DNA from: Lentisphaerota bacterium
GTDB lineage: Bacteria > Verrucomicrobiota > Kiritimatiellia > UBA8416 > JAIOPI01
DNA: 64,000 bases
NCBI GenBank assembly: GCA_021413965.1
Contig: JAIOPI010000038.1
Span: 27,484-91,483 of the forward strand
Direction: 5' to 3'
The translations under genes and the position numbers were made by a program. The notes beneath the pieces were generated by a model. That model ran no database searches, was not told the origin of the DNA, and saw nothing but the letters and a program-made list of their open reading frames with translations. Below, piece by piece: positions 26,607 through 35,388 of the stretch (its first letter is position 1; every line of letters begins with the position of its first letter).

Positions 26607-27866
26607 TCAGTGGGAGCGCTTGCGGATGGGGGCCACGTTGTCGGTGCGCGTGCGGGCCACGCGGTCGATCCCATCGCCGAGACCGAAGACGCTGAAGCCG
26701 GTGCCGGTTCCCTTGCCTGAGAGCCGGAAGAGCGTGCCGGCCATGTAACAGGTCGTTCGGGTGACGACGTAGTCCAGCGCCTTGCCGCCGAAAATGCCGG
26801 CGTTGCCTTCCTCGTCCTCGCCGCGGAAGCCGCCTTCGGCCATCGGGTCGCCGGTCTTGCGGGCCTGGATGTCGAGGCAGCGCTTCTGGAGGTGGTCGAG
26901 CACCCAGGGGGTCCAGTTCTTGCCGGCCACCTTGGCGATATCGAGGACGTTGTTGGCCTGGACGCCGAAGGCGTTGTAGGGGCGCACGTGCGGCTCGTTC
27001 TTCATGATCCACTCGCCGTAGCGGACCATGGCGTCGAGGTACTTCACATTGCCGGTGAGCTTGTAGGCGGCGAGGACCACCACGACCATGCCGTCGTCAT
27101 TGCGCAGCAGGTAGCGGTCGTTGCCTTCGCCGAGCCCCCAGTGGTGGTTGAGCGGCAGGGCTTCCATGGCGCGAATGTCCTGGATGGCATAGATGCCGCC
27201 GTCCTCGCGCTGGCAGGTGAGAATGCGATCGGCCGCATCCAGGATGACGGGGACGTAGCGCCCTTCGCCGGTGATGTTGTAGCAGTGCCACAGCGGGATG
27301 GCGATGGCCTGGTGAATGGCATCAACGGGGTCGCCGGGGTAGTAGACCTGCTCGGGGTAGAAGGAGGCGTGGCGGGGCATGCCGACATCGGGGCGCCAGG
27401 AGCGCGTGATGAAATCACAGAACGCGCGGCCGCGGCGCAGGTAGTCGGGGTTGCCCGTGGAGTGGTAGAGCATGAGCATGCCGGAGGCGGCCTGGGCGCC
27501 GTCGAGCGTGCCGGCGAAGTTCTCGTGGGGAAAGCGCTCGACGATGGCGCCGTGGGTGACACTGTAATAGGGGTCAAGGGGCTGGAGGGCGCGGATGTAG
27601 CGCGCGCCGAGCTCAGCGGATTCGAGGTAGCGGCTGTCGCCGGTGATGTGGTAGGCGTCGGTCAGCACGAACAGGGCGCGGCCGTGGGTCCAGTTGATCC
27701 CCGGGACGTACTTCTTCTCGGGCATGTAGTAGTAGTACAGGTACCGGCCAAGGTTGGCATCGCAACCGAGCAAGTTCTTAAGCTGGGAATTCACGAACCA
27801 GTCGGCGGCCAGGAGGGCGTGCTTCAGGTACTGTTCGCGATCTTTGTTCGTCAGGGCTTTGCTCAT
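26607..27866 (-). CDS. Putative (alpha/alpha)-barrel carbohydrate-active enzyme
   Basis: A 419-residue cytoplasmic protein with the repeating helical pattern of (alpha/alpha)6-barrel glycosidases or epimerases. Examples are INWTHGRALFVLTDAYHITG, ASGMLMLYHSTGNPDYLRRG, AIPLWHCYNITGEGRYVPVI and VLAAYKLTGNVKYLDAMVRY, each with the xxTGDxxYL turn typical of these folds. There is no signal peptide. The exact family is not recognised; GH88/GH105 hydrolases and AGE-type epimerases share the architecture. It is paired with the SGNH-like gene on the minus strand and diverges from exbB across 251 bp, a likely shared control region. Confidence 0.65.
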   Translation of the reverse strand: MSKALTNKDREQYLKHALLAADWFVNSQLKNLLGCDANLGRYLYYYYMPEKKYVPGINWTHGRALFVLTDAYHITGDSRYLESAELGARYIRALQPLDPYYSVTHGAIVERFPHENFAGTLDGAQAASGMLMLYHSTGNPDYLRRGRAFCDFITRSWRPDVGMPRHASFYPEQVYYPGDPVDAIHQAIAIPLWHCYNITGEGRYVPVILDAADRILTCQREDGGIYAIQDIRAMEALPLNHHWGLGEGNDRYLLRNDDGMVVVVLAAYKLTGNVKYLDAMVRYGEWIMKNEPHVRPYNAFGVQANNVLDIAKVAGKNWTPWVLDHLQKRCLDIQARKTGDPMAEGGFRGEDEEGNAGIFGGKALDYVVTRTTCYMAGTLFRLSGKGTGTGFSVFGLGDGIDRVARTRTDNVAPIRKRSH

Positions 27867-28117
27867 GGCGGATGCATCCTTCGCTGGGGTTGTACTGAAG
27901 CGGGGCATGCTGGCGAAATGGGGGGGCGGTGTCAAATGGGATTTGGCGGGGACGTGAACTGGTAGGGGGGCCAGGCTAGTCAAGGAGCGCAACGGAGGGT
28001 AGGTTAAGCGGTGTCAGCCGCGGGGTCGCGCTTGACTTCGCGGGCAAGGAGGTCGAAAGTCGCGCCTTTGGCAAATAGCCCGGCGGACGCGCACGGGGCG
28101 GCTGGAGGGATGGACGA

Positions 28118-28747
28118 ATGCACGCCTTGCTTCACTATTTTCATGCCGGTGGGCCCTTGATGTGGCCCATTCTCGGTCTCTCGATCCTGTCGTGGGCGAT
28201 CATCATCGAGCGGGCGCTGGGGTTGCGGCGCGGCCGTTTGATCAACCTCGCCGTCATGGAGCCGGTCCGGCAGAAGCTGGCGGCGGGCGACGTGGCCGGC
28301 GCGCTGGCCACCGTGCAGCCGGGCGCCTCGGTGCTGGACGTCATCCTGGCCGACGGCCTGGACGAGCATCTGCATGCGCGGGCGGACATCGACAGTGCGT
28401 TGCAGGGCGCGGCGGAGCGGCGGCTGCATCCGCTGTGGGACAACATGCTCTCGCTCAACACCATCGCGCGCGTGGCCACGATGCTGGGGCTGTTCGGGAC
28501 GGTGGTGGGCATGGTGCAGGGCTTCGAGCAACTGAGCCAGGCCGGCGTGGCCAAGGAGAAGCTCGCCGAAGCCATCGGCATTGCGCTCATCACGACGGTG
28601 GGCGGGCTGATGGTGGCGATTCCGGCGGTGATCGCCGAATCGGCCTTCCGGTCCCGCATCCGTGACCTCATGCTGGAGTTTGAGGAGATTCTCGTGACGG
28701 TGGTTCGCTCCGCCCGCGTGGGCGCCCATCGCGACGCGCGTCCCTGA
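28118..28747 (+). CDS. exbB: ExbB/TolQ/MotA-type proton channel subunit
   Basis: A 209-residue inner-membrane protein of the ExbB/TolQ family. The first membrane helix (MWPILGLSILSWAIIIERAL) is followed by a long cytoplasmic region. The two conserved C-terminal helices have ARVATMLGLFGTVVGMVQGF and GIALITTVGGLMVAIPAVI, the family signature. With ExbD it forms a channel that uses proton flow to drive an energy-transducing protein across the periplasm. It is the first gene of a set with exbD and a TolA-like protein, spaced 22 and 31 bp apart. Its motif pattern does not separate ExbB from TolQ. Confidence 0.9.
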   Translation: MHALLHYFHAGGPLMWPILGLSILSWAIIIERALGLRRGRLINLAVMEPVRQKLAAGDVAGALATVQPGASVLDVILADGLDEHLHARADIDSALQGAAERRLHPLWDNMLSLNTIARVATMLGLFGTVVGMVQGFEQLSQAGVAKEKLAEAIGIALITTVGGLMVAIPAVIAESAFRSRIRDLMLEFEEILVTVVRSARVGAHRDARP

Positions 28748-28769
28748 CTGGCGGCCAGCGCGGGCAACC

Positions 28770-29216
28770 ATGAAGCTCAAGATTCCACAGGACGATCCGG
28801 AAGCGATCGACATGACTCCCATGATCGACATCATCTTCCTGCTCATTCTGTTTTTCATGATCGCCAGTTCGTTTGTTGACGAGGCGCGGGCCTACAAGGT
28901 GGCCATTCCTGAGGCGGAGCACACCGAGGTTGTGCCGCTGGACCAGGCGCGCGTCATCGTGGTGGCCGCGGATGGCGCGGTTGCCGCGCGCGAGGCGTCG
29001 CGCCCGGAAGACGCCTATCGCTCGCTAAGCGAGCTGACGAGCACCCTCACGGCCTATCGCGAGGCCTGCGAACAGAGCCACACGACGGCGGTGGTCGCGA
29101 TCGAGGCCGACCGCGACGCGAGCTACGGGCGCGTCATGCAAGTCTGGAATGCCGTGAAGAACGCGGGCATCCGATCCGTCAGTTTCCTGGTTCGCTCATC
29201 CCATGGCGGGGAATAG
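28770..29216 (+). CDS. exbD: ExbD/TolR-type channel subunit
   Basis: A 148-residue ExbD/TolR family protein. The single membrane helix near the N-terminus contains the functional Asp (DMTPMIDIIFLLILFFMIAS, about residues 12-31). A periplasmic domain of about 110 residues follows, with the usual alternation of strands and a last helix (YGRVMQVWNAVKNAGIRSVS). It works with ExbB in coupling the proton motive force to a partner protein. The next gene encodes a TolA-like protein, at the position where TonB or TolA would be expected. Confidence 0.92.
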   Translation: MKLKIPQDDPEAIDMTPMIDIIFLLILFFMIASSFVDEARAYKVAIPEAEHTEVVPLDQARVIVVAADGAVAAREASRPEDAYRSLSELTSTLTAYREACEQSHTTAVVAIEADRDASYGRVMQVWNAVKNAGIRSVSFLVRSSHGGE

Positions 29217-29247
29217 GCGCAGGGGTGCCGGCCGTTCGCGGAGGACC

Positions 29248-32151
29248 ATGAACCCAAAACGCACCTCGGCGGTCATGCGGATGCGCCTGTTTCTGCTGGG
29301 CTCCATGGGTCTGCATCTCATGTTTGTCGTCATGTACAGCGTGGGCGCCTATGCGCGGCGGGGCGAGGCGCGGCGCGCGGAAGCGCTGGCGCGCAGCGAA
29401 GCCTACCAGGCTGAAGTCCTCCAGCAGCATGCCCGTGCGCGGGTGGAGCGGCAGGCGCGCGCCGGGACACAGGACAAGGTGGCGGAAGGGCTGCGCCGGG
29501 ACCTTGAGAAGCTGGTTGCCCGCGCGGCGGTGGAGCCGGACGCGCGCGTGTCCTGGCCGGACGTCACCAACGCCATTGCGCCGGAGCTGGAGCACTATGC
29601 GGCGGCGCTCGCGGATCCGCGGCGTACGGAGGCGGACCTCCAGCGCGAGCTGGCGACGCTGCAGCACGCCATGGTGAAGCACGTCCGGCAGCGCGTGGGG
29701 GAGGCGCGGCGGCATGAGGTCACGGAGCGGTTCACCGAGCAAGTGCGGGAGAAGGTGATGCCAGACGTGGTGGCGGCGTACCGGGCGTCGATCGAGCGCA
29801 ACGTGGGGCGCGCACTGCAGCGCGAAAGCGCCAACCTGGTGCGCGAGGAACACAAACTGTACCAGCGGGTGGCGGGCGAACTGCGCAAGCAGGCCGGGCT
29901 GGCGGCCACCGAGTCCGCCCAGGCACAGGCGTCACTGCAGCAGGCCGCGGCGATCGCGGCGCAGGGGCGCGTGCCGCAGAAAGAGCTGGGCGGCGCCCAG
30001 GGGGCGCTGGAGCGTGTGGAGTTGCGGCTGCAGAACGCCGCCAAGCTGGCGGCTCCTCTGGGGGGAGACCTGGCGGGGATGCTGGACGGCGTCCGCGGAC
30101 GGGAGCTGGCGGCGGCGCGCCAGGCGAGGGATGCGGCGGGGGCGGCGGGGGGCGCAGTGACCAATGCGCCGGCGGCGCTCGACGGGGCGGTGGCGGCGGC
30201 GGGAGCGCTGGCTGAAGCGGCAGCCGAGGCGCGGGAGGCCGTCGACACGGCCCTTGGCTACGATCCGGCGCTTGTGGCGCGGGCCGGTCTCAGGCGGGCA
30301 CTCGACGGCGGAGGCACGAACCGGCTGGCGACGGCTTTCCGTGACGCGTTTGAAACCAACGCGCTGCCCGCCATGACGGAGCAACTGATGGCGGCACTGG
30401 AGAAAGTGGGGGGGATGGGCCCGGATGGGGATGACGAGCAGGCGCGGCGCCGCGGTCTCGCCGCGCTGCTCGCGGACGCGGTGGGTGACGGACTGGACGC
30501 GGCGGGCTCGGCCGTCAGCCTGCTCCAGCAGAGCGAAGGCTTGGAAGCACCGGGACCGGGCGGGCCGTCGCCGGGGGTGGGGGCGCTGCGCGAAGCGGCG
30601 GTGGCCGAGGCGGCCATGGGCCTTATGCAGCGCCACGCGGATGGCGCGATGGCCAGCCAGGGCGGCGCGGAGGTGGGAACGCGTGCGCTGGCCCAGGCGC
30701 TACGCGCGCACACCCCGGAGTGGGCGACCGGCAGCGACGGATTGGATGACGCGCTGGCTGATGCGGCGGCCAGCCTGGAGGAGGGGCGCTCGGGCTTCTT
30801 CGAGGATGGCAGCGATGCGCTGAGTTTTCGCTCGCAGCGGCAGGAGGCGATGGATCGCGCGCAATATGCGCAGCAGGCCTCGCGCTCGGGATATGTGTTT
30901 CTGCAGGATGCGTACGAGCAGCTGACGGCGGGGATGGAGGAGCGTGGCCGCGAGGTGCAAGGCGCACCCGCGGCATTGTCGGCGCCGGCGGACACGGCGT
31001 CTGCACCCGCGCCGGCCACGGCGTCCGCACCGCGCCCGGGCCGGTTGCTGGTGGACGGCGATGCCGGGGGGCCGCCCGTGCAGGAGCTTTCGGCGCACGC
31101 GCCCTTCGAGCCGTCCTTCAAGAGCATCTGCTTTGCCCGCGTGGCGTATCGCACGCAGCCCATCGCCGTCGATGGCGACTTGGGCGAGTGGGAAGGGGTG
31201 GAGGGCATTACCCTGCCGGTGAGCTGGGGAGGCGGGGCGATGGCGGACCCGTCGGCACCAACGTCGCAGACGGCGCGTGTGGCGTGGGATCACCGGGGCC
31301 TCTACTTTGCCTTTCACGTGGTGGATCCGGATCGCATGATTCGCCAGGTGCCCCATGTGCTGTTCTGGGACGGTGACGCGGTGGAAATCTATCTCGATGG
31401 CCGAAACCGCAAGGAGCGCCATCGGACTCGCGCGTGGGGCCAGCAATTCTGGTGCTGGCCGTTCGGGCAGGCGGGGGATGCCAACAAGACGTGCGGTGAG
31501 GCCTTCTGGACGCCGGAGGACGGATGGTACTGGGCCCCGCACGGCCGCGACTATCTCCAGCAGGCGGCCAGTCGTACGGCGGACGGATGGACGATCGAGA
31601 TCCTGGTGCCGCGCGAGCGCCTGTCCGATCTGCCGCTGGAGCCGGGGCGCATCTTCGGCCTCAACCTGTCGGTGTGCACGGGAACGCAGGCGTTCTACTA
31701 TCTCTCCGGCAGCACGGCGGTGCACCCCAGCGATCATCCGGACACGTGGGGCGATGCGCTGCTGGCCGGCTCCGACGGGAGCCTGTCCGTCCGCGCCAGC
31801 GCCGATCTGCCGCCCGGTGCCTTTGCGATCGGCGAGCAGATTCACGTCCAGGTCGAGGACGCGGACATGAATCTGGCGCCTGACGCGGTCGATCGGCTGG
31901 CGGTGGTGGCGGATGGCGCAAGCGGAGACAGTGAGACCGTCGTGCTCGAGGAGACGGGGCCCGACACGGGCGTATTCGAAGGCATGCTGGCGACGGATTT
32001 GATGTCCGGGGATCCGCAACCGGGCGTGTTATCACTCTACGAGGGCGAAGCCTTGAGCCTGCGTTATCTCGACCAGGCCCGCGCGAATGCGGCGCGCAAC
32101 GTGGACGTCCGCCTCTCGCTCCACGCGGCGGCCGGCGTGACGGATGGGTGA
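29248..32151 (+). CDS. TolA-like anchored protein with CBM9/DOMON-like domain
   Basis: A 967-residue protein with a TonB/TolA-like layout. A short basic start precedes one membrane helix (MRLFLLGSMGLHLMFVVMYS). About 540 residues of Ala/Glu/Arg-rich, mostly helical sequence with coiled-coil character follow, then a Pro/Ala linker. Residues ~625-835 resemble a family 9 carbohydrate-binding / DOMON fold (IAVDGDLGEWEGVEG, then ARVAWDHRGLYFAFHVVDPD and GDAVEIYLDGRNR). A last domain (~840-950) reads VQVEDADMNLAPDAVDRLAV and VVLEETGPDTGVFEG, similar to beta repeats seen in surface-layer proteins. GGAGGA before ATG 29,248 sets the start, although 29,203 is open. No TonB C-terminal domain is visible. 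Confidence 0.72.
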   Translation: MNPKRTSAVMRMRLFLLGSMGLHLMFVVMYSVGAYARRGEARRAEALARSEAYQAEVLQQHARARVERQARAGTQDKVAEGLRRDLEKLVARAAVEPDARVSWPDVTNAIAPELEHYAAALADPRRTEADLQRELATLQHAMVKHVRQRVGEARRHEVTERFTEQVREKVMPDVVAAYRASIERNVGRALQRESANLVREEHKLYQRVAGELRKQAGLAATESAQAQASLQQAAAIAAQGRVPQKELGGAQGALERVELRLQNAAKLAAPLGGDLAGMLDGVRGRELAAARQARDAAGAAGGAVTNAPAALDGAVAAAGALAEAAAEAREAVDTALGYDPALVARAGLRRALDGGGTNRLATAFRDAFETNALPAMTEQLMAALEKVGGMGPDGDDEQARRRGLAALLADAVGDGLDAAGSAVSLLQQSEGLEAPGPGGPSPGVGALREAAVAEAAMGLMQRHADGAMASQGGAEVGTRALAQALRAHTPEWATGSDGLDDALADAAASLEEGRSGFFEDGSDALSFRSQRQEAMDRAQYAQQASRSGYVFLQDAYEQLTAGMEERGREVQGAPAALSAPADTASAPAPATASAPRPGRLLVDGDAGGPPVQELSAHAPFEPSFKSICFARVAYRTQPIAVDGDLGEWEGVEGITLPVSWGGGAMADPSAPTSQTARVAWDHRGLYFAFHVVDPDRMIRQVPHVLFWDGDAVEIYLDGRNRKERHRTRAWGQQFWCWPFGQAGDANKTCGEAFWTPEDGWYWAPHGRDYLQQAASRTADGWTIEILVPRERLSDLPLEPGRIFGLNLSVCTGTQAFYYLSGSTAVHPSDHPDTWGDALLAGSDGSLSVRASADLPPGAFAIGEQIHVQVEDADMNLAPDAVDRLAVVADGASGDSETVVLEETGPDTGVFEGMLATDLMSGDPQPGVLSLYEGEALSLRYLDQARANAARNVDVRLSLHAAAGVTDG

Positions 32152-32232
32152 GCGTGCCGCGTCACGGTCGACAGGATCGCGCGGGGCAGTCCCGGTCCAC
32201 CGCTATTGCCAGTGGCCGGGGAGGGGTTTAGC

Positions 32233-34131
32233 ATGTCCGTCATGTACCCTCATTATCCTGGACAGCGTTATGCGGCGACCGTGCCCGACACACTCGATCT
32301 GGCTGGCCGCGCGGCGCTGGCGATCCATGGATTTGGCGGCACGCTGGATCCTGCGCTCGATTACCTGCCATTCGGCCAGGTCAGCTATGCCCGCCGCCAG
32401 CCGTTCATGGATCACTGGGCATCCGCCGACATCGGGTGTGGCGCCAAGCTGTGCGAATCCTTTCCGATGATGCGCGCCATGTCGGGCAGCACGCAGTACC
32501 TGGACGAGGAGGCCGGGATGCAGGCGGCGTTCCTGGCGCGCGTGCAGGACGGGCTGTTCTGGGATTTCAGGGATCCGCGGCGCCCGTGGCGGAACGTGTA
32601 TGGCGATTCGGACAAGCGATACGGGCCGGGCGATGACGAGGATTTTTGCATTCCGTCGCACGCCGCCCGCATGCTGCGCGCCGTGATGGTCCGCTGGCAG
32701 ATCAGCCGCGACCCCGCGCTGGAGACCGTGGCGGGCGAGTTGATCCGGGGCATGCGCCGCATCGCGATTGTCCGCGGCGACTACGCGTACTATCCGGAGA
32801 AGGGCGGCTGGGGGGAACCCACGACGTATCCGCGCTCGGGATGGCGGGACACGGCGGAGGCCAAGAACGAGACTGAAGGCGTCGAGGGCTCCATGACGGG
32901 GTACCACGCGCATCCGCTGTATGCGGCTTCAGTCTGGTACCGCCTGACGGGGGATCCGGTGGCGCGCGATCTGGCGACGCGCATGGCACGCTACTGCCTG
33001 CAGCCGAAGTTCTGGGGCGGGCGCCCGGACCCCGACCGCAAGCGCGCGGACGCGCAGGGCCTGGGGGCGCACATTGCGGCGAGCCTGCCGGACCCGCCCT
33101 ACACGGCCGGCGCCGAACTCGGGCACTGGTACAGCCATTTTCACGCGCGCGCCACGGTGCTGCGCGGCCTGCTGGAATATGGCCGCGCGACGGGCGACGA
33201 GCGCGCGCTTGAGTTTGTGCTGCGGTCCTACACGTATACCCTGACGCAGGGCATTCCGCGCATCGGCTGGATCAACTGCTATCCGGCGGCGCTGAACCAG
33301 TGCGAGGGATGCGCCCTCGGGGATTTCACGGCGCTGGGCATCCGCCTGAGCGATGCCGGCCTCGGCGATTTCTGGGACGACGTGGACAGCATGGTGCGCA
33401 ACCAGCTCGTGGAGCAGCAGGTCACGCGGGCCGATCTGCTGGAGCGCGCCGCGGCGGCCTCGTCGGGCGCGGAGGTGGAGGCGCCGGCGCACCCGGGCAT
33501 TCGCCGCACCGACCAGGTCATTGCCCGCTCGCTGGGCATCTACTTTGGCATGTCGTTTCCCAACCGCGTGGCGCGCCCCTGGTCGATGGTGTGTTGCACG
33601 GGCAACGGCACCCAGGGGCTGTACTATGCGTGGGAGGGTGCGGTGCGGGAGCAGGGGGACACGGCCGACATCAACCTGCTGGTCAACCGTGCGGCGCGGC
33701 TGTGCGACGTGGACAGCTTCCTGCCGTATGCGGGCAAGGTGGTGATCCGCAACAAGGGCGCGCGGCGCATTTCGGTGCGCCGGCCGGGCGGCGTCAGTCG
33801 GCGGGACGTGCGCGTTGAGATCAACGGAACGCCGGTCGAGGCCGACTGGATCGGGAACCGGCTGATCTGCTGCCGGCTGGCACCGGGTGACGCCATTACG
33901 CTCGCATTCCCGGTGGCGGAACGCACGGACCGGTATACGGTCAACGCCCATTCGGACCAGGAGCAGGTATACGCGTGCACGTTCCGCGGCACGACGCTGG
34001 TGGATCTTTCACCCAAGGACACCGACCCGCGCAACTATCCGCTCTACGAGCGCGCCCACCTGCGCCAGGATGAGGCGCCGCTGAAGACCGTGGAACGGTT
34101 CGTGCCGGACGCGGTGGCGCTGGATTGGTGA
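32233..34131 (+). CDS. GH127-like (DUF1680) glycoside hydrolase family protein
   Basis: A 632-residue protein with no signal peptide, whose middle and C-terminal parts resemble GH127 beta-L-arabinofuranosidases. Known members bind zinc through Glu and three Cys. Here INCYPAALNQCEGCALGDF (about residue 350) and WSMVCCTGNGTQGLYYAW (about 453) supply Cys at matching places. A C-terminal beta-sandwich region (DVRVEINGTPVEADW, then GDAITLAFPV) is also normal for the family. Sequence drift is large, so the substrate is open and a non-arabinose activity is quite possible. It sits 81 bp downstream of the CBM9-like protein, on the same strand. Confidence 0.65.
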   Translation: MSVMYPHYPGQRYAATVPDTLDLAGRAALAIHGFGGTLDPALDYLPFGQVSYARRQPFMDHWASADIGCGAKLCESFPMMRAMSGSTQYLDEEAGMQAAFLARVQDGLFWDFRDPRRPWRNVYGDSDKRYGPGDDEDFCIPSHAARMLRAVMVRWQISRDPALETVAGELIRGMRRIAIVRGDYAYYPEKGGWGEPTTYPRSGWRDTAEAKNETEGVEGSMTGYHAHPLYAASVWYRLTGDPVARDLATRMARYCLQPKFWGGRPDPDRKRADAQGLGAHIAASLPDPPYTAGAELGHWYSHFHARATVLRGLLEYGRATGDERALEFVLRSYTYTLTQGIPRIGWINCYPAALNQCEGCALGDFTALGIRLSDAGLGDFWDDVDSMVRNQLVEQQVTRADLLERAAAASSGAEVEAPAHPGIRRTDQVIARSLGIYFGMSFPNRVARPWSMVCCTGNGTQGLYYAWEGAVREQGDTADINLLVNRAARLCDVDSFLPYAGKVVIRNKGARRISVRRPGGVSRRDVRVEINGTPVEADWIGNRLICCRLAPGDAITLAFPVAERTDRYTVNAHSDQEQVYACTFRGTTLVDLSPKDTDPRNYPLYERAHLRQDEAPLKTVERFVPDAVALDW

Positions 34132-34163
34132 GGCGCCGGCGGGATCTCTCGCCGAGGCACCGG

Positions 34164-35219
34164 TCAGCAGCGCATCGACTGGTGCGGATGCTGGCGGCGC
34201 AGGGTGCGCAGGATGTCAAAGCCGACCAGCTTGCAGCGCTGCTCATCCCAGAGGCGGAAGGTGAAGGATTTGAAACTGGAGAGCAGGGTGACGGGCTTGA
34301 CGGCCTGCATGAGCGGCTCGGCCTTGTAGCACCGGCCGAGGTTGTAATTGGGAATGCGCGAACTCAGGTGATGGATGTGGTGGAACCCGATGTTGCCTGA
34401 GAACCATTGCAGCAGCTGGGGCAGCTTGTAGAACGAGCTGCCCTGGAGTGCGGCGGCCGTGTAATCCCACTCGCCATGCCGCTGCCAGTAGACGCCTTCG
34501 AACTGGTGCTGCACGTAGAAGAGCCAGACGCCGGCCGAGGCCCCCACGCCGATGACCGACAGTTGCAGGAAGGCGTAGGACTCGATGCCGAAGACCGCGC
34601 TCATGATGCACACCGTGGTCAGGATGGCGAGGTTGGTCCAGTAGACGGAGTACCGGTCCCGGCGACTGGCCCTGGGCGAGGGGAAGCGCTGCCAGACGAC
34701 AAAGAGGAACAGCGGAGCGAGGACAAAGAGCACGACGGGATTGCGCGCGAGGCGGTAGGCAAACCGCTTCCAGCGGGAGGCCTCGAGATACTCCTGCACG
34801 GTGAGGGTCCAGATGTCGCCGATGCCGCGTTTGTCGAGATTGCCGGCGCTGCCATGGTGCATGGCATGTTCCCAGCGCCACTGGTGAAAGGGCGTGAAGG
34901 TGAGTACGCCGAGGAGGAAGCCGAGCCATTCATTCGCCTGGCGCGACTTGAAGAATGAGCGGTGGCCGCAGTCATGGAAGATGATGAAGAGGCGCACGAG
35001 GAAGCCGCCGGCGAGGATGGCGAGGGGCAGGGCGAGCCAGATGGAGATGGCCTGGGCGAGGTACATGAGGTACCAGAGCCCTGCATAGGGGACCAGCGTG
35101 TTCGCGAGTTGCCAGCCGCTGCGCCACGCGGACGGCGTCTCGTAGTTGGCCAGAACGGCTCGCCAGGCGGGCGTATCGATGGGGTGGGGATCCGGCATCA
35201 GCGTTTCAGTCGAATTCAC
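34164..35219 (-). CDS. Membrane fatty-acid desaturase
   Basis: A 351-residue integral membrane desaturase. All three histidine boxes are present: HDCGHRSF (near residue 84), HAMHHG (near 121) and HIHHLSSRIPNY (near 291). Together they hold the di-iron centre. Hydrophobic segments flank the boxes as expected. The HDCGH / HxxHH / HxxHH set, and the phrase SSRIPNYNLGRCY, are those of acyl-lipid omega-6/delta-12-type desaturases. It would introduce a double bond into membrane acyl chains and so control fluidity. It is transcribed alone and converges with the GH127-like gene. Confidence 0.9.
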   Translation of the reverse strand: MNSTETLMPDPHPIDTPAWRAVLANYETPSAWRSGWQLANTLVPYAGLWYLMYLAQAISIWLALPLAILAGGFLVRLFIIFHDCGHRSFFKSRQANEWLGFLLGVLTFTPFHQWRWEHAMHHGSAGNLDKRGIGDIWTLTVQEYLEASRWKRFAYRLARNPVVLFVLAPLFLFVVWQRFPSPRASRRDRYSVYWTNLAILTTVCIMSAVFGIESYAFLQLSVIGVGASAGVWLFYVQHQFEGVYWQRHGEWDYTAAALQGSSFYKLPQLLQWFSGNIGFHHIHHLSSRIPNYNLGRCYKAEPLMQAVKPVTLLSSFKSFTFRLWDEQRCKLVGFDILRTLRRQHPHQSMRC

Positions 35220-35336
35220 GGCGCACCTTCTCTCGGATTTGGGACGAGGGCGTGGCTCATGCTGAAGCCCCCCACATCCCCCACCACACCGTAACGATAG
35301 CAGTTTTTGCGGTTTGTAGCCAGCGCGCAGTCAATG

Positions 35337-35366
35337 CGTAGCCACGCCTTAGCAGGCGCGGCTACG
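35337..35366 (-). terminator. Hairpin downstream of citrate synthase
   Basis: Two 12-bp arms (CGTAGCCACGCC and GGCGCGGCTACG) are separated by 6 bp. In the minus-strand transcript the one non-complementary pair becomes a G-U wobble, so the stem is complete in RNA of that strand only. It lies 23 bp beyond the citrate synthase stop, as expected for a terminator, but no U-run follows directly. Confidence 0.4.
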
Positions 35367-35388
35367 GGGCGGCGGGGCAACGCGGGGG

